Below are positions 1-10,323 of a stretch of 64,000 nt of DNA, piece after piece. Position 1 is the first letter of the stretch. Every line of letters starts with the position of its first letter. The notes beneath the pieces were generated by a model. The model made no database searches. It saw only the letters and a list, made by a program, of their open reading frames with translations, and was not told the DNA's origin. The position numbers and the translations under genes were made by a program. Origin of the DNA: Granulicella sp. dw_53 (lineage in GTDB: Bacteria > Acidobacteriota > Terriglobia > Terriglobales > Acidobacteriaceae); contig NZ_JAAVUR010000001.1 of NCBI RefSeq assembly GCF_018449545.1, positions 496,001 through 560,000 of the forward strand. The letters are read 5' to 3'.

Positions 1-1
1 G

Positions 2-1723
2 CGGGCACAGGTCCTGAAGCGAAGCTGGCCGTTCATGCTGGACCTCTGCGTCGCGGCCATCGGTCTGGCCTGTTTCTACGGCGTAGTGGTCATCGCAAAG
101 TATTGGTTCGGCCACTCTGAGCCGGAGATCGTCATCTCACAGAGCCCTCGTGCGCTACCGTTGTACGCGTTTTATTCGGTCGTCCGCATCGGCCTTGCCT
201 ATCTGCTGAGCCTGGTCTTCGCGGTCGGCTATGGATATCTCGCGGCGTATAACAAGCGGCTCGAAGCCCTGATGATCGCCGGGCTCGACATCCTGCAGTC
301 GATTCCGGTGCTGAGTTTTCTGCCGGGAGTGATGTTGGCGATGGTCGCTCTGTTTCCTACGCGACAGATAGGCGTCGAGATGGGTGCAATCCTTCTCATC
401 TTCACCGGCCAGGTCTGGAATATGGCCTTCAGCTTTTATTCGTCGATCAAAAGCATCCCCCGCGAGCTGAGCGAGGCGGCGAATATCTACCGCTTCTCAC
501 GGCTGCAGCGGTTGGTGCAGTTGGAGCTGCCCTACGCCGCGATCGGCCTGGTATGGAACTCGATGGTCTCCGTCGCCGGGGGATGGTTCTTCCTGATGGC
601 GTGCGAGATGTTTGTGCTCGGGCCGCGGGACTTCCGGCTTCCTGGCCTAGGCTCCTACCTTCAGACGGCGGCCGGGACAGGCAACGGAGTCGCCATCGCA
701 TGGGGTCTGTTGGCGATGGTCTCTATCATCGTCGCGACCGACCAGTTCATCTGGCGGCCCATCATCGCGTGGAGCGATAAGTTCAAGTTCGAGCAGGTGG
801 AGAGCAAAGCCCGCATCAAATCTCCGCTGCTGCATCTGGTGCAGAACTCCACCGCACTGCGTTCCCTCGGACGCCTTACCACCGCGCCGCTGAGCGAGAC
901 GCTGTACCGCAGGTATGCACAGGAACGTCAACAACGCCTCGCGCAGAGCTCTTCCGGCTCAACGAGCAGACCGGGCTCCCCTTGGCTTCGCGTCCTGATC
1001 TCCGTGCTTGCGGTCGTCGTTGTAAGCTACGCAGCGTTCCATGCGCTGGGGCTCTTGCGAGAGGTACGGTTCGCGCAGTTCAAGGAGATACTCAAGGGCG
1101 CGCTGGCCACCTTTCTTCGCGTGAACGTCTCGCTGCTGCTCGCAGCCGCATGGACCATCCCCGCTGGTGTTGCCATCGGGTTTCATCCGCGGCTGGCACG
1201 CATCGCCCAGCCGATCGCGCAGATCGCCGCCTCCGTCCCCGCGACGGCTCTCTTCCCTGTCATTTTGTTGGCGCTGATTCGCGTCGGCGGAGGTCTCGGA
1301 ATCGGCTCGATTGCGCTGATGATGCTGGGCACGCAGTGGTACATCCTCTTCAACGTCATCGCGGGCGCCATGGCGATTCCGTCGGACCTGCGTGAGGTGG
1401 CGACGCTCTTCCGCTTCACCACCGTACAGCGTTGGAAGACGGTCATCCTTCCCGGAATCTTCCCCTTCCTCATCACCGGGATGGTGACGGCATCAGGGGG
1501 CGCCTGGAACGCAAGCATCATCGCCGAATACTTTCGGTTAAAGAACCAGACGCTGCAGACCGTGGGTCTCGGAGCGCAGATCAGTGCTGCAACCGACAGT
1601 GGCCAGTTCCAGATTCTGCTGCTTGCGACGATGGTCATGGCGTTGATGGTGGTGACGATCAACCGGCTGGTCTGGCGGCCACTCTACCGGCTCGCCGGAA
1701 CGCGGTACAAGCTGGAAGGCTGA
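2..1723 (+). CDS. Fused two-domain ABC transporter permease (NitT/TauT type), 5' end outside window
   Basis: Inner-membrane permease of an ABC importer of the nitrate/sulfonate/taurine group. The chain carries two BPD_transp_1 domains in tandem, roughly residues 40-255 and 330-555, each with an EAA-type loop that docks the ATPase (ELSEAANIYRFSRLQ near 145 and DLREVATLFRFTTVQ near 450). About 12 membrane segments are expected. One chain therefore replaces the usual permease dimer. The first in-frame ATG is at 35, but the frame stays open to the window edge, so the true start probably lies upstream. The ATPase and binding protein are not in view and the substrate cannot be told from the sequence. 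Confidence 0.85.
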   Translation, partial: RAQVLKRSWPFMLDLCVAAIGLACFYGVVVIAKYWFGHSEPEIVISQSPRALPLYAFYSVVRIGLAYLLSLVFAVGYGYLAAYNKRLEALMIAGLDILQSIPVLSFLPGVMLAMVALFPTRQIGVEMGAILLIFTGQVWNMAFSFYSSIKSIPRELSEAANIYRFSRLQRLVQLELPYAAIGLVWNSMVSVAGGWFFLMACEMFVLGPRDFRLPGLGSYLQTAAGTGNGVAIAWGLLAMVSIIVATDQFIWRPIIAWSDKFKFEQVESKARIKSPLLHLVQNSTALRSLGRLTTAPLSETLYRRYAQERQQRLAQSSSGSTSRPGSPWLRVLISVLAVVVVSYAAFHALGLLREVRFAQFKEILKGALATFLRVNVSLLLAAAWTIPAGVAIGFHPRLARIAQPIAQIAASVPATALFPVILLALIRVGGGLGIGSIALMMLGTQWYILFNVIAGAMAIPSDLREVATLFRFTTVQRWKTVILPGIFPFLITGMVTASGGAWNASIIAEYFRLKNQTLQTVGLGAQISAATDSGQFQILLLATMVMALMVVTINRLVWRPLYRLAGTRYKLEG

Positions 1724-1744
1724 TTCATCCCTTTCGCCTGCAAA

Positions 1745-2236
1745 TCATTGCGGCGTGGGTCTGCGAAAGGCGAAGATAATCGCAAGCAGCGGAGGAGCAA
1801 GCAAGACGCCCCAGAATGGAATCACGATACCCAACACGATCGGTCCAAGGAACGCAGCCCACCATGGCACCTTCGTCGTGCGATGCAGGACGTAGGGTCC
1901 GATGACCAGGCCCTCCAGGACAGCGATAAGGCCAAAGAGGCCCAGCACCAGACCCAGATGCCAGTAGTCCCGGCCGCTGAAGCACACAGCGAGTACCGGC
2001 CCGATCAATGCGATCATCCCCCCGAACGTGGGGATAAACTGCAGCAAAGCCCCCAGGAAAGCCCACAACGGAGCGAGCGGCACCCCGATCAGCTCCAGCC
2101 CCACGAACCACAGGACGCCGACGATCAGGGCATCGAGCGTCGCGGCTCTCCACCAGCCGATCAGCGCACCACCCACGGTCTTCAGTGGATGGACCTTCTC
2201 CGAAGACGATGTGAGACCAAGCTCTTTATCGTTCAT
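1745..2236 (-). CDS. Half-length AI-2E/PerM-family membrane protein
   Basis: At 163 residues this matches only the C-terminal half of AI-2E (PerM) family transporters, which usually have about 350 residues and eight membrane segments. Visible features are the conserved IGVPLAPLWAFLGALLQFIP stretch near residue 50, a family hallmark, and four to five hydrophobic segments. An AGGTGG sequence lies immediately before the ATG. The gene is convergent with the ABC permease gene and divergent from the amylase gene. No N-terminal half is found upstream, so it is either a shortened family member or the remains of a longer gene. The substrate is unknown. Confidence 0.65.
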   Translation of the reverse strand: MNDKELGLTSSSEKVHPLKTVGGALIGWWRAATLDALIVGVLWFVGLELIGVPLAPLWAFLGALLQFIPTFGGMIALIGPVLAVCFSGRDYWHLGLVLGLFGLIAVLEGLVIGPYVLHRTTKVPWWAAFLGPIVLGIVIPFWGVLLAPPLLAIIFAFRRPTPQ

Positions 2237-2362
2237 ACCACCTGCATCTTTCGCCGCGCATCAAACGAAACGAATCCTGATATTTCACCACTATTTCTAC
2301 GATGCAGATAGCGCCTCACAGATGCGCCGATATCTCAAGAAAGACAAGAGAACCCGAACTAT

Positions 2363-3709
2363 ATGGCAGTCATGATGCAGGCCTTTTACTGGGACGCTCC
2401 CAAGCACGAAAACAAGGAGCATGAATGGTGGAACTTTCTCGCCGAGAAGGTGGAAGAGCTGGGCAAAGCGGGCATCAACGCCTTGTGGCTCCCGCCCGTC
2501 TCGAAGGCCGCCAACAATAACACCAACGGCTACGACCCCTACGACTACTTCGACTTCGGCGACTTCGACCAGAAGGGCGGCGTCAAGACCTGGTTCGGCA
2601 ATCGCGCCGAGTTGGAGGCGCTCATCGCCAAGGCCCATGCCAACGGCATCGGTCTGTACGCCGACATGGTCATCAATCACAACTCCGGCGCAGACGAGGA
2701 AGAGATCAACCCGCTCGACGGACAAAAGCGCTGGACCAAGTTCGCTCCCAAGAGCGGACGCTTCCCACGCGATTGGAACTGCTTCCATCCCAGCCGTTAT
2801 GAGCAGGTAATGATCGAAGGCGAAAACTTCGCCGGCTTCCCGCACCTCTGCCATCGCAACCCGGTCGTCTACACGGAGCTGTTCAACTACGCGCGCATGC
2901 TGATCGAGGAACTTGGCTTCGATGGATTTCGCTTCGACTTCGCAAAGGGCTTCGGCTCATGGATGATCGGCGTCCTCTCCAAGTACCGCTACGTCAAGGA
3001 TGGCGCGGACTTCAGCCCCTACGTCGTAGCCGAGCTCTGGTCCGGCACCGAAGATATCGATGATTGGCTGGCGAAGGTCAACGATATGACCGACAATCAG
3101 ATCGCCGCCTTCGACTTTCCCCTACGCTATAAGCTGAAGGACGTCTGCGATACTCCCAACTACGATCTACGCAACCTGACCGATGGCGGCGCCGTCGTCA
3201 TGAAGCGTCCCATGCACGCCGCAACCTTCGTGGACAATCACGACATGGGCGACAACGTCATTGTGAACGACAAGCTGATGGCCTACTCGTTCATCATGGT
3301 TCACGAAGGCTACCCCTGTATCTTCTGGTACGACTACTACAACAACGGTCTCGCCCGCCCCGGAACGCCCAATGGGATCGACGCCTTGATCCAGGCGCAC
3401 CAGAAATACGCTGGTGGTGACTCGCAGATCCTCCATGCGGACCCGGACCTCTACATCATGCAGCGCATCGGCTGGAAGGACGAGAAGGTCGAACAGGTGG
3501 GATTGATCTATGTACTCAACAACCTGGGCGATCAGTGGTCGGGAACCTCGGTCAAGACGCAGTGGGCCAACCAGAGGTTCGTCCCCGTCGCGTGGGATGG
3601 TCACGACGAGGTAGCTCACCCCGACGAGCGGACCACAGACGGCGATGGAAACGCAGAGTTCCCTGCCCCGCCCCGCGGCTATGCCATCTACGCGCCGGTA
3701 TTTGAATAG
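2363..3709 (+). CDS. Alpha-amylase, GH13 family
   Basis: Glycoside hydrolase of family 13 that should cleave alpha-1,4-glucans. The (beta/alpha)8 barrel signatures are in order: DMVINHNSG (region I), GFDGFRFDFAKG with the nucleophile Asp (region II), VAELW with the acid/base Glu (region III) and FVDNHD with the third Asp (region IV). At 448 residues it is close to the small bacterial GH13 enzymes of the subfamily-5 type. There is no signal peptide, so it probably acts in the cytoplasm on glycogen or imported maltodextrins. It lies 21 bp upstream of purQ on the same strand, so the two may be co-transcribed. Confidence 0.9.
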   Translation: MAVMMQAFYWDAPKHENKEHEWWNFLAEKVEELGKAGINALWLPPVSKAANNNTNGYDPYDYFDFGDFDQKGGVKTWFGNRAELEALIAKAHANGIGLYADMVINHNSGADEEEINPLDGQKRWTKFAPKSGRFPRDWNCFHPSRYEQVMIEGENFAGFPHLCHRNPVVYTELFNYARMLIEELGFDGFRFDFAKGFGSWMIGVLSKYRYVKDGADFSPYVVAELWSGTEDIDDWLAKVNDMTDNQIAAFDFPLRYKLKDVCDTPNYDLRNLTDGGAVVMKRPMHAATFVDNHDMGDNVIVNDKLMAYSFIMVHEGYPCIFWYDYYNNGLARPGTPNGIDALIQAHQKYAGGDSQILHADPDLYIMQRIGWKDEKVEQVGLIYVLNNLGDQWSGTSVKTQWANQRFVPVAWDGHDEVAHPDERTTDGDGNAEFPAPPRGYAIYAPVFE

Positions 3710-3730
3710 CCAAAATGATATTCTGAGACC

Positions 3731-4429
3731 ATGAAATTTGGCGTTCTGGTCTTTCCAGGGTCGAACTGTGACCACGATACCCACCATGTGGTCGATGCGA
3801 TCGCCGGGCAGCCGGTCACTTACCTTTGGCACGCCTCGGCAGATCTGCAAGGCTGCGATGCCATCCTCGTCCCGGGCGGATTCGCCTATGGCGACTATCT
3901 GCGCACCGGCGCGATCGCCAAGTTCGCGCCCGTCATGCAATCCGTCTCAAAGTTTGCCAGGAACGGCGGACTCGTCCTGGGCATCTGTAACGGCTTCCAG
4001 ATCCTATGTGAGGCTGGACTCCTCCCTGGCGCGCTCATGCGCAACGCAGGCCAGAACTACATCTGCAAGCAGACCTTTCTGCGCACCGAGACCGCCGATT
4101 CCCCCTTCACACACGGCCTCTCCCGCGGCCAGGTCCTGCAGATGCCCATCGGACACATGGACGGCAACTACTTCTGCGATGCAGAGACCCTTGCCAAGCT
4201 CAAAGCCGAGGATCGCATCGCATTCCGTTACGCTACTCCGGAGGGTGAGATCACCCCGGCTGCCAATCCGAACGGCTCCCTCGAGAACATCGCTGGCATC
4301 CTCAGCGAAGGCCGCAACGTGCTCGGTCTGATGCCCCACCCGGACCGCTCCAGCGAGCGTCTTTTAGGCTCTGCCGACGGTCTTCTGCTCTTCCAGTCCA
4401 TGGTTCAAAGCCTCGTTGCTGCGCAGTAA
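3731..4429 (+). CDS. purQ: Phosphoribosylformylglycinamidine synthase, glutaminase subunit PurQ
   Basis: Class-I glutamine amidotransferase subunit of the fourth step of purine synthesis. It releases ammonia from glutamine for PurL, with PurS as the third partner. The N-terminus [13 protein letters not shown] is diagnostic for PurQ. The nucleophile is Cys86 in [10 protein letters not shown], and the catalytic His lies in MPHPDRS near residue 208. The length of 232 residues is normal for the stand-alone subunit. purL and purS are not adjacent. It follows the amylase gene closely. Confidence 0.96.
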   Translation: MKFGVLVFPGSNCDHDTHHVVDAIAGQPVTYLWHASADLQGCDAILVPGGFAYGDYLRTGAIAKFAPVMQSVSKFARNGGLVLGICNGFQILCEAGLLPGALMRNAGQNYICKQTFLRTETADSPFTHGLSRGQVLQMPIGHMDGNYFCDAETLAKLKAEDRIAFRYATPEGEITPAANPNGSLENIAGILSEGRNVLGLMPHPDRSSERLLGSADGLLLFQSMVQSLVAAQ

Positions 4430-4494
4430 GAGCGCCATCGCTGGCCTTTCATAACACCCCTGAAGCGCTGTGACGGTGGTACCCTAACCCTGGT

Positions 4495-5286
4495 ATGGTT
4501 GATATTCATCATCACCTGTTGTGGGGATTGGACGATGGGTCCAGAAATCTGGAAGAGTCGGTTGCAATGGCGCGGGTGGCCGTAGCAGACGGTATTACGC
4601 ATGTGGTGTGCACCCCCCACGCGAACAGCCACTACCTCTACGACCCGCAAGAGATAACGGAAAAGATCGAGAAACTGCAACAGAAGCTCAATGAGGAAGG
4701 CATCGACCTCAAGCTGGGCCGTGGATGCGACTTTCATCTCTCCTACGACAACATCCAGGAGATAAAACCCGACCCTTCCCGCTTCAGCATCAACGGTCTT
4801 GGCTATCTTCTGGTCGAGCTTCCTGACTTCGGCATCTCGCACGCACTCACCGAGACCTACTACCAGCTCCAGGTCGTCGGGCTCACCCCGATCCTGACCC
4901 ACCCCGAACGCAACCCGACCCTTCAATCCGATAAACGTCGTATGGTGGAGTGGATCCGTGGCGGTCTCCTCATCCAGGTGACGGCCGGCTCCGTGCTCGG
5001 CCACATGGGCAAGCAGGCGCAGCGCATGGCCCACCAGCTCCTGGCCGACCGCTGGGTCCACTTCATCGCGACCGACGCCCACAACACCACCTCGCGCCCT
5101 CCAAAGATGCGCGAAGCGTATGAGTTGATCGCCGAAAGGTACGGATCGGACTACGCCCACGCGCTCTGCATCGGCAATCCACTCGCGGTCTTTATGGGCA
5201 AGCCTCTGGCTTCCCAGGCGGAACCTCTACACGTCTATGAGGATCTCCAGGAGAAGAGCTGGTGGCGCAAGCTATTCAGCCGCTAG
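4495..5286 (+). CDS. CpsB/YwqE-like PHP-domain tyrosine phosphatase
   Basis: PHP-fold metallophosphatase of the CpsB/CapC (YwqE) type. In Gram-positive bacteria these proteins dephosphorylate tyrosine kinases that control capsule or exopolysaccharide synthesis. Metal ligands are visible as DIHHH at the N-terminus, CTPHANSHY near residue 40, the GRGCDFHL and THPERN segments, and IATDAHN near 195. The length of 263 residues is typical. No polysaccharide kinase or export gene is adjacent, so its partner is unknown. It starts 65 bp after purQ, and the ATG has no strong Shine-Dalgarno. Confidence 0.85.
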   Translation: MVDIHHHLLWGLDDGSRNLEESVAMARVAVADGITHVVCTPHANSHYLYDPQEITEKIEKLQQKLNEEGIDLKLGRGCDFHLSYDNIQEIKPDPSRFSINGLGYLLVELPDFGISHALTETYYQLQVVGLTPILTHPERNPTLQSDKRRMVEWIRGGLLIQVTAGSVLGHMGKQAQRMAHQLLADRWVHFIATDAHNTTSRPPKMREAYELIAERYGSDYAHALCIGNPLAVFMGKPLASQAEPLHVYEDLQEKSWWRKLFSR

Positions 5287-5304
5287 CGCCGCTCCCCTAA
5301 GACA

Positions 5305-6033
5305 CTACAGCCCCAGGCCCCCATCGACCGCAAGAAACTGCCCCGTAATGAAGTGGGGAGCGGTAGCAAAGAAGAGCACGGCAGCCGCCACATCCTCACC
5401 CGTCCCGTTGCGCTGCATAGGAGTCTTGAGCGCGAACCGCTCATACGCCGCTCCAACCTCTCCGTTTACGATCATGCCCGGCGCAACGCAGTTCACGCTG
5501 ATCTCCGGCGCCCAGGCTTTGGCCATCGTCTGCGAGAGCATATGCATCGCTGCCTTGGAGGTGCAGTAGTGCGCATGAGTGGCCCACGGGTGTACGCCGC
5601 CGAGAGATCCAAGGTTGACGATGCGACCGCGCACCGCCCGCAGATAAGGATGAGCCGCCTTCGCCATCAGAAAGGGAGCGCGTGTATTCGTGGCGTACAT
5701 CTCATCCCACTGCTCGACCTGGATATCCTCCAGCGCCGCCGAACCGAACATCCCCGCGTTATTGACGAGTAAATCGATCCCCCCGAAGCGCTCGATAACC
5801 GACGCCATCGTCTGCTGTATGTCCTCAGGATTGCGCAGGTCGCAACGAATCGCCAAAGCCTCGACATCAGACTCGGCCAACTCTCGAACGGTATTCTCTG
5901 CCTCGGGCTGTGACTTCAGATACGTAATGGCAACGTTAGCGCCGGCCTTCGCCAGCGAGAGCGCAATCGACCGGCCGACGCGTTTCGCCGCTCCAGTGAC
6001 AAGTACAGTCTTCCCTGCCAGCGGAAGTGTCAT
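5305..6033 (-). CDS. Short-chain dehydrogenase/reductase (SDR)
   Basis: Classical SDR of 242 residues, probably cytosolic and NADP(H)-dependent. The cofactor motif is VTGAAKRVGRSIA near residue 11, followed by NNAG near 90. The catalytic set is a Ser in NLGSLGG plus Tyr and Lys in HYCTSKAA. The TGAAKRVG form of the cofactor motif with an RCDL acidic-loop replacement resembles FolM/pteridine reductase-like members, but the substrate cannot be fixed from sequence. It starts 7 bp after the stop of the exported protein gene on the same strand, so the two form a small operon. Confidence 0.85.
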   Translation of the reverse strand: MTLPLAGKTVLVTGAAKRVGRSIALSLAKAGANVAITYLKSQPEAENTVRELAESDVEALAIRCDLRNPEDIQQTMASVIERFGGIDLLVNNAGMFGSAALEDIQVEQWDEMYATNTRAPFLMAKAAHPYLRAVRGRIVNLGSLGGVHPWATHAHYCTSKAAMHMLSQTMAKAWAPEISVNCVAPGMIVNGEVGAAYERFALKTPMQRNGTGEDVAAAVLFFATAPHFITGQFLAVDGGLGL

Positions 6034-6040
6034 CCGCGGG

Positions 6041-6634
6041 CTACTGTGGGGGAGCAGCCGGAGAGGCCTGCGGAGTAGGAGTCATCGTTGCTGGCGCAGT
6101 GGGTGCCGCCGTCGTGCCGGGCTTGGCAGAGGTCGCAGGAGACGTCGGCTTCACCGGCTCCTGCACACCAGCCTTGCGGCCAGAGGACTTGCCATGATTC
6201 TCTTCGTACGCTGAGATCTGCTCCTGCGGACGCAACATCGCGACGGCGATCTGCCGGTTTGGCTCGGCCACCACATAGTCCTCCGCAAACGTAGCGTAAC
6301 CGTTCGCGATGATCTGTACCCGAACGGTGCTGCCCGTCGGTATCACGTCGATGGTGGCCTTGCCCTCGGGATCGGTCTTCACCTCAAGGCTGCCAATATC
6401 CTTGCCATCTTTGGAAGGATTGAAGACGACGGCTGCGTTCGAAATCGGCTTGCCATTGGATTTCTTAGTTACGAGAACCTCAATATGCGAGGTCTCAGGC
6501 GGAGCCTTATACTTCCGGCCGCGGCGCACTGGTTGGTCGTCCTGGCCGAGAACCAGCTTCGGCGAGGCAAAGGAGAGGCAGAACACCAAAATCAGAGGCA
6601 ATCCAAGAATACGAGTGCAACGCATGTCTGACAT
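6041..6634 (-). CDS. Small exported protein with carboxypeptidase-regulatory-like domain
   Basis: Function not recognised. It has a signal peptide (RILGLPLILVFCLSFASP, then a basic QDDQPVRRGRKYK stretch). A single beta-sandwich domain of the carboxypeptidase-regulatory/PEGA type follows, about residues 50-140, with the typical GKPISNAAV and YVVAEPNRQIAV segments. The tail of about 50 residues is Pro/Ala/Thr-rich. I take the start at 6634, which has AGGCGG seven bases upstream; a second ATG at 6625 and a longer frame from 6673 are also open. It is probably periplasmic or surface exposed, and is followed directly by the SDR gene. Confidence 0.65.
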   Translation of the reverse strand: MSDMRCTRILGLPLILVFCLSFASPKLVLGQDDQPVRRGRKYKAPPETSHIEVLVTKKSNGKPISNAAVVFNPSKDGKDIGSLEVKTDPEGKATIDVIPTGSTVRVQIIANGYATFAEDYVVAEPNRQIAVAMLRPQEQISAYEENHGKSSGRKAGVQEPVKPTSPATSAKPGTTAAPTAPATMTPTPQASPAAPPQ

Positions 6635-6690
6635 TCTACGCCGCCTGTCGAAGAATCTGCAGCCCTCCGGCATCTACCCCGCCGGAAAAT

Positions 6691-6720
6691 CCGCTGGCCC
6701 CAAAAGAAAGGGGCCAGCGG
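6691..6720 (-). terminator. Rho-independent terminator of the aldo/keto reductase gene
   Basis: A perfect 11-bp stem (CCGCTGGCCCC with GGGGCCAGCGG) encloses an 8-base loop. Read on the minus strand it is followed by ATTTTCC, a short U-tract. It lies 36 bp beyond the aldo/keto reductase stop and separates that gene from the exported-protein/SDR pair. Confidence 0.8.
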
Positions 6721-6755
6721 ATCGAATCTCCAACGTCGAGCCGACAGGAAGGATA

Positions 6756-7754
6756 TTACCGGTCGATCAGCGCCAGGCCCGCCTGAGCATATCGGCCCCC
6801 CGCGATCTCAGCCTGAGGAACGGCAGCCTCGAGTTCCGCGATCTCATTCGAGGTCAATCGAATGTCGACAGCCGCCACGTTCTCCTCGAGATACTTTCGC
6901 CGCTTTGTGCCCGGGATCGGCACCAGATCCTCTCCCTTGGCCAGCACCCAGGCCAAGGCCAATTGACCCGGCTTGACGCCCCGGCGATCCGCGATCGCCC
7001 TCACTCTCTTCACCAGCACCTGATTCTTATCCAAGTTCTCTTGGCTGAAACGTGGGAAACGCTCTGCTCGCGAATCCTGATTGGGAAAGTCCTCCGGTTT
7101 GGCGTATGCGCCGGTCAGAAACCCCCGCCCCAGCGGGCTGTAGGGCACAAAACCGATCCCCAGCTCCCGAACCGTCGGCAGAATCTCATCCTCCACATGC
7201 CTCTCCCACAGCGAGTATTCGGTCTGGACCGCCGTAATCGGATGTACCTTGTGCGCCCGCCGGATCGTCGTCACCGACGCCTCTGAGAGACCGAGATACC
7301 TGACCTTTCCCGCCTTTACCAGCTCCGCCATCGCCCCAATCGTCTCTTCGACCGGGATCTCGAAGTCAATTCGATGCTGGTAGTACAGATCGATGTAATC
7401 CACCCCCAGCCGCTTCAATGAGGCGTCACACATCTGTTTTACATACTCGGGTTTGCCGCCGATCCCTGGGTTTGTTGGGTCTTCTTTGGAGCGGAGATAA
7501 CCGAACTTGGTCGCCAGAAACACCTCGTCCCGACGTCCTTTGATGGCGTTTCCGACCAGTTCCTCGTTATCCCCGAGCCCATATGAGTTCGAGGTATCGA
7601 GAAACGTGACACCCATATCGAGCGATCTCAGGATCGTCGCCGCTGACTCTGCGTCATTTCGCTCGCCATAGAACTCGCTCATCCCCATGCAACCAAGCCC
7701 CATACGAGAAACGGTCGCGCCCTGTGATCCCAGTTTTACAGTTTCTATATTCAT
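6756..7754 (-). CDS. Aldo/keto reductase
   Basis: NADPH-dependent oxidoreductase of the aldo/keto reductase superfamily, 332 residues, cytosolic. The N-terminal [12 protein letters not shown] segment and the catalytic tetrad can be seen: Asp in FLDTSNSYG with Tyr in the same segment, Lys in TKFGY, and His in YYQHRID. The cofactor-binding end contains [14 protein letters not shown]. This places it in the AKR13/YakC-like group that reduces aldehydes or ketones of unclear nature. It is divergent from the chaperonin operon, and a strong hairpin terminator follows it. Confidence 0.9.
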   Translation of the reverse strand: MNIETVKLGSQGATVSRMGLGCMGMSEFYGERNDAESAATILRSLDMGVTFLDTSNSYGLGDNEELVGNAIKGRRDEVFLATKFGYLRSKEDPTNPGIGGKPEYVKQMCDASLKRLGVDYIDLYYQHRIDFEIPVEETIGAMAELVKAGKVRYLGLSEASVTTIRRAHKVHPITAVQTEYSLWERHVEDEILPTVRELGIGFVPYSPLGRGFLTGAYAKPEDFPNQDSRAERFPRFSQENLDKNQVLVKRVRAIADRRGVKPGQLALAWVLAKGEDLVPIPGTKRRKYLEENVAAVDIRLTSNEIAELEAAVPQAEIAGGRYAQAGLALIDR

Positions 7755-7876
7755 GAATTGTTAGATGATCCGGGTTCCCATAGAAGATTCGGGCGCCGGC
7801 CGAGGGATCGCCACAGGACTTTCATGCTGCGGGAAATTTCTGCGTGACATTCACTCATATTTAATCCAATTGAAGT

Positions 7877-7905
7877 TGACACGCCGAGTTCAGGTGGCTA
7901 TCTTT
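7877..7905 (+). promoter_or_regulatory. Predicted sigma-70 promoter of groES-groEL
   Basis: TTGACA (7877-7882) is followed after exactly 17 bases by TATCTT (7900-7905). It lies directly against the CIRCE element, so transcription would start inside or just after that operator. The implied 5' leader before groES is about 200 bases. Confidence 0.75.
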
Positions 7906-7931
7906 AGCAATCGGAGGGCTAGAGTGCTAAA
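7905..7931 (+). promoter_or_regulatory. CIRCE operator (HrcA binding site)
   Basis: The 9-9-9 arrangement TTAGCAATC-N9-GAGTGCTAA matches the CIRCE consensus TTAGCACTC-N9-GAGTGCTAA with one mismatch in the left arm. HrcA bound here would cover the -10 region and the transcription start. Heat control of groESL by HrcA is established for this element in many phyla; here it is an inference from the site. Confidence 0.9.
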
Positions 7932-8115
7932 AAGGAACAATTAGCGGAACTCGAACCCGGCCTCGGGCCACTTTCCATCTTATTTTCAGCAACATGGGTC
8001 CCCGGACTCCGGTAGGCATCACGCGGCCAATGTTGTGCACCAAAACCGCAGGCGGCACCCCGTCTGCCACATCACGGCTACCCCGTAGCTAATTGTCTCA
8101 AGGAGAGCTAAAGCA

Positions 8116-8415
8116 ATGGCGACAACATCGTTTACACCTCTGCACGACCGCATTCTGGTTCGCCGTATTGAAGAAGGTGAAAGCGTCCGTGGCGGAATCA
8201 TCATCCCGGACTCCGCAAAAGAGAAGCCTCAGCAGGGCGAAGTTATCTCCGTCGGCAAGGGTAAGTCCAACGACGAGGGCAAGGTATTCCCTCTCGACGT
8301 CAAGGCTGGCGACAACATCCTCTTCGGCAAGTACTCCGGCACCGAGATCAAGATCGACGGCGAAGAGCTGCTGATCATGCGCGAAGAAGAAGTACTCGGC
8401 ATCCTCAAGAAGTAA
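8116..8415 (+). CDS. groES: Co-chaperonin GroES
   Basis: Ten-kilodalton lid of the GroEL folding chamber, 99 residues. It has the family N-terminus ([17 protein letters not shown]), the mobile-loop region around [16 protein letters not shown], and the C-terminal [24 protein letters not shown]. The start at 8116 has AAGGAGAG 9-16 bases upstream. groEL follows after 90 bp on the same strand, and control is presumably by the CIRCE-bearing promoter upstream. Confidence 0.98.
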   Translation: MATTSFTPLHDRILVRRIEEGESVRGGIIIPDSAKEKPQQGEVISVGKGKSNDEGKVFPLDVKAGDNILFGKYSGTEIKIDGEELLIMREEEVLGILKK

Positions 8416-10176
<1,761 letters not shown>

Positions 10177-10193
10177 TCCTACGCAAAACAAAC

Positions 10194-10230
10194 GAAAGGC
10201 CTCGGAGCGATCCGGGGCCTTTCTTTTTTT
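10194..10230 (+). terminator. Terminator of the groES-groEL operon
   Basis: Stem AAAGGCCTCGG / CCGGGGCCTTT with one G-U pair and a six-base loop, followed by CTTTTTTT. It starts 18 bp after the groEL stop. Confidence 0.9.
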
Positions 10231-10323
10231 GATACGCTTGCTTGGGCGAAATATGCACCCGATGGGACGTCTCGTCCCTGGTTGGTGCATTTCAAAGACT
10301 GACAAGATCGGGAGATCAGACAT

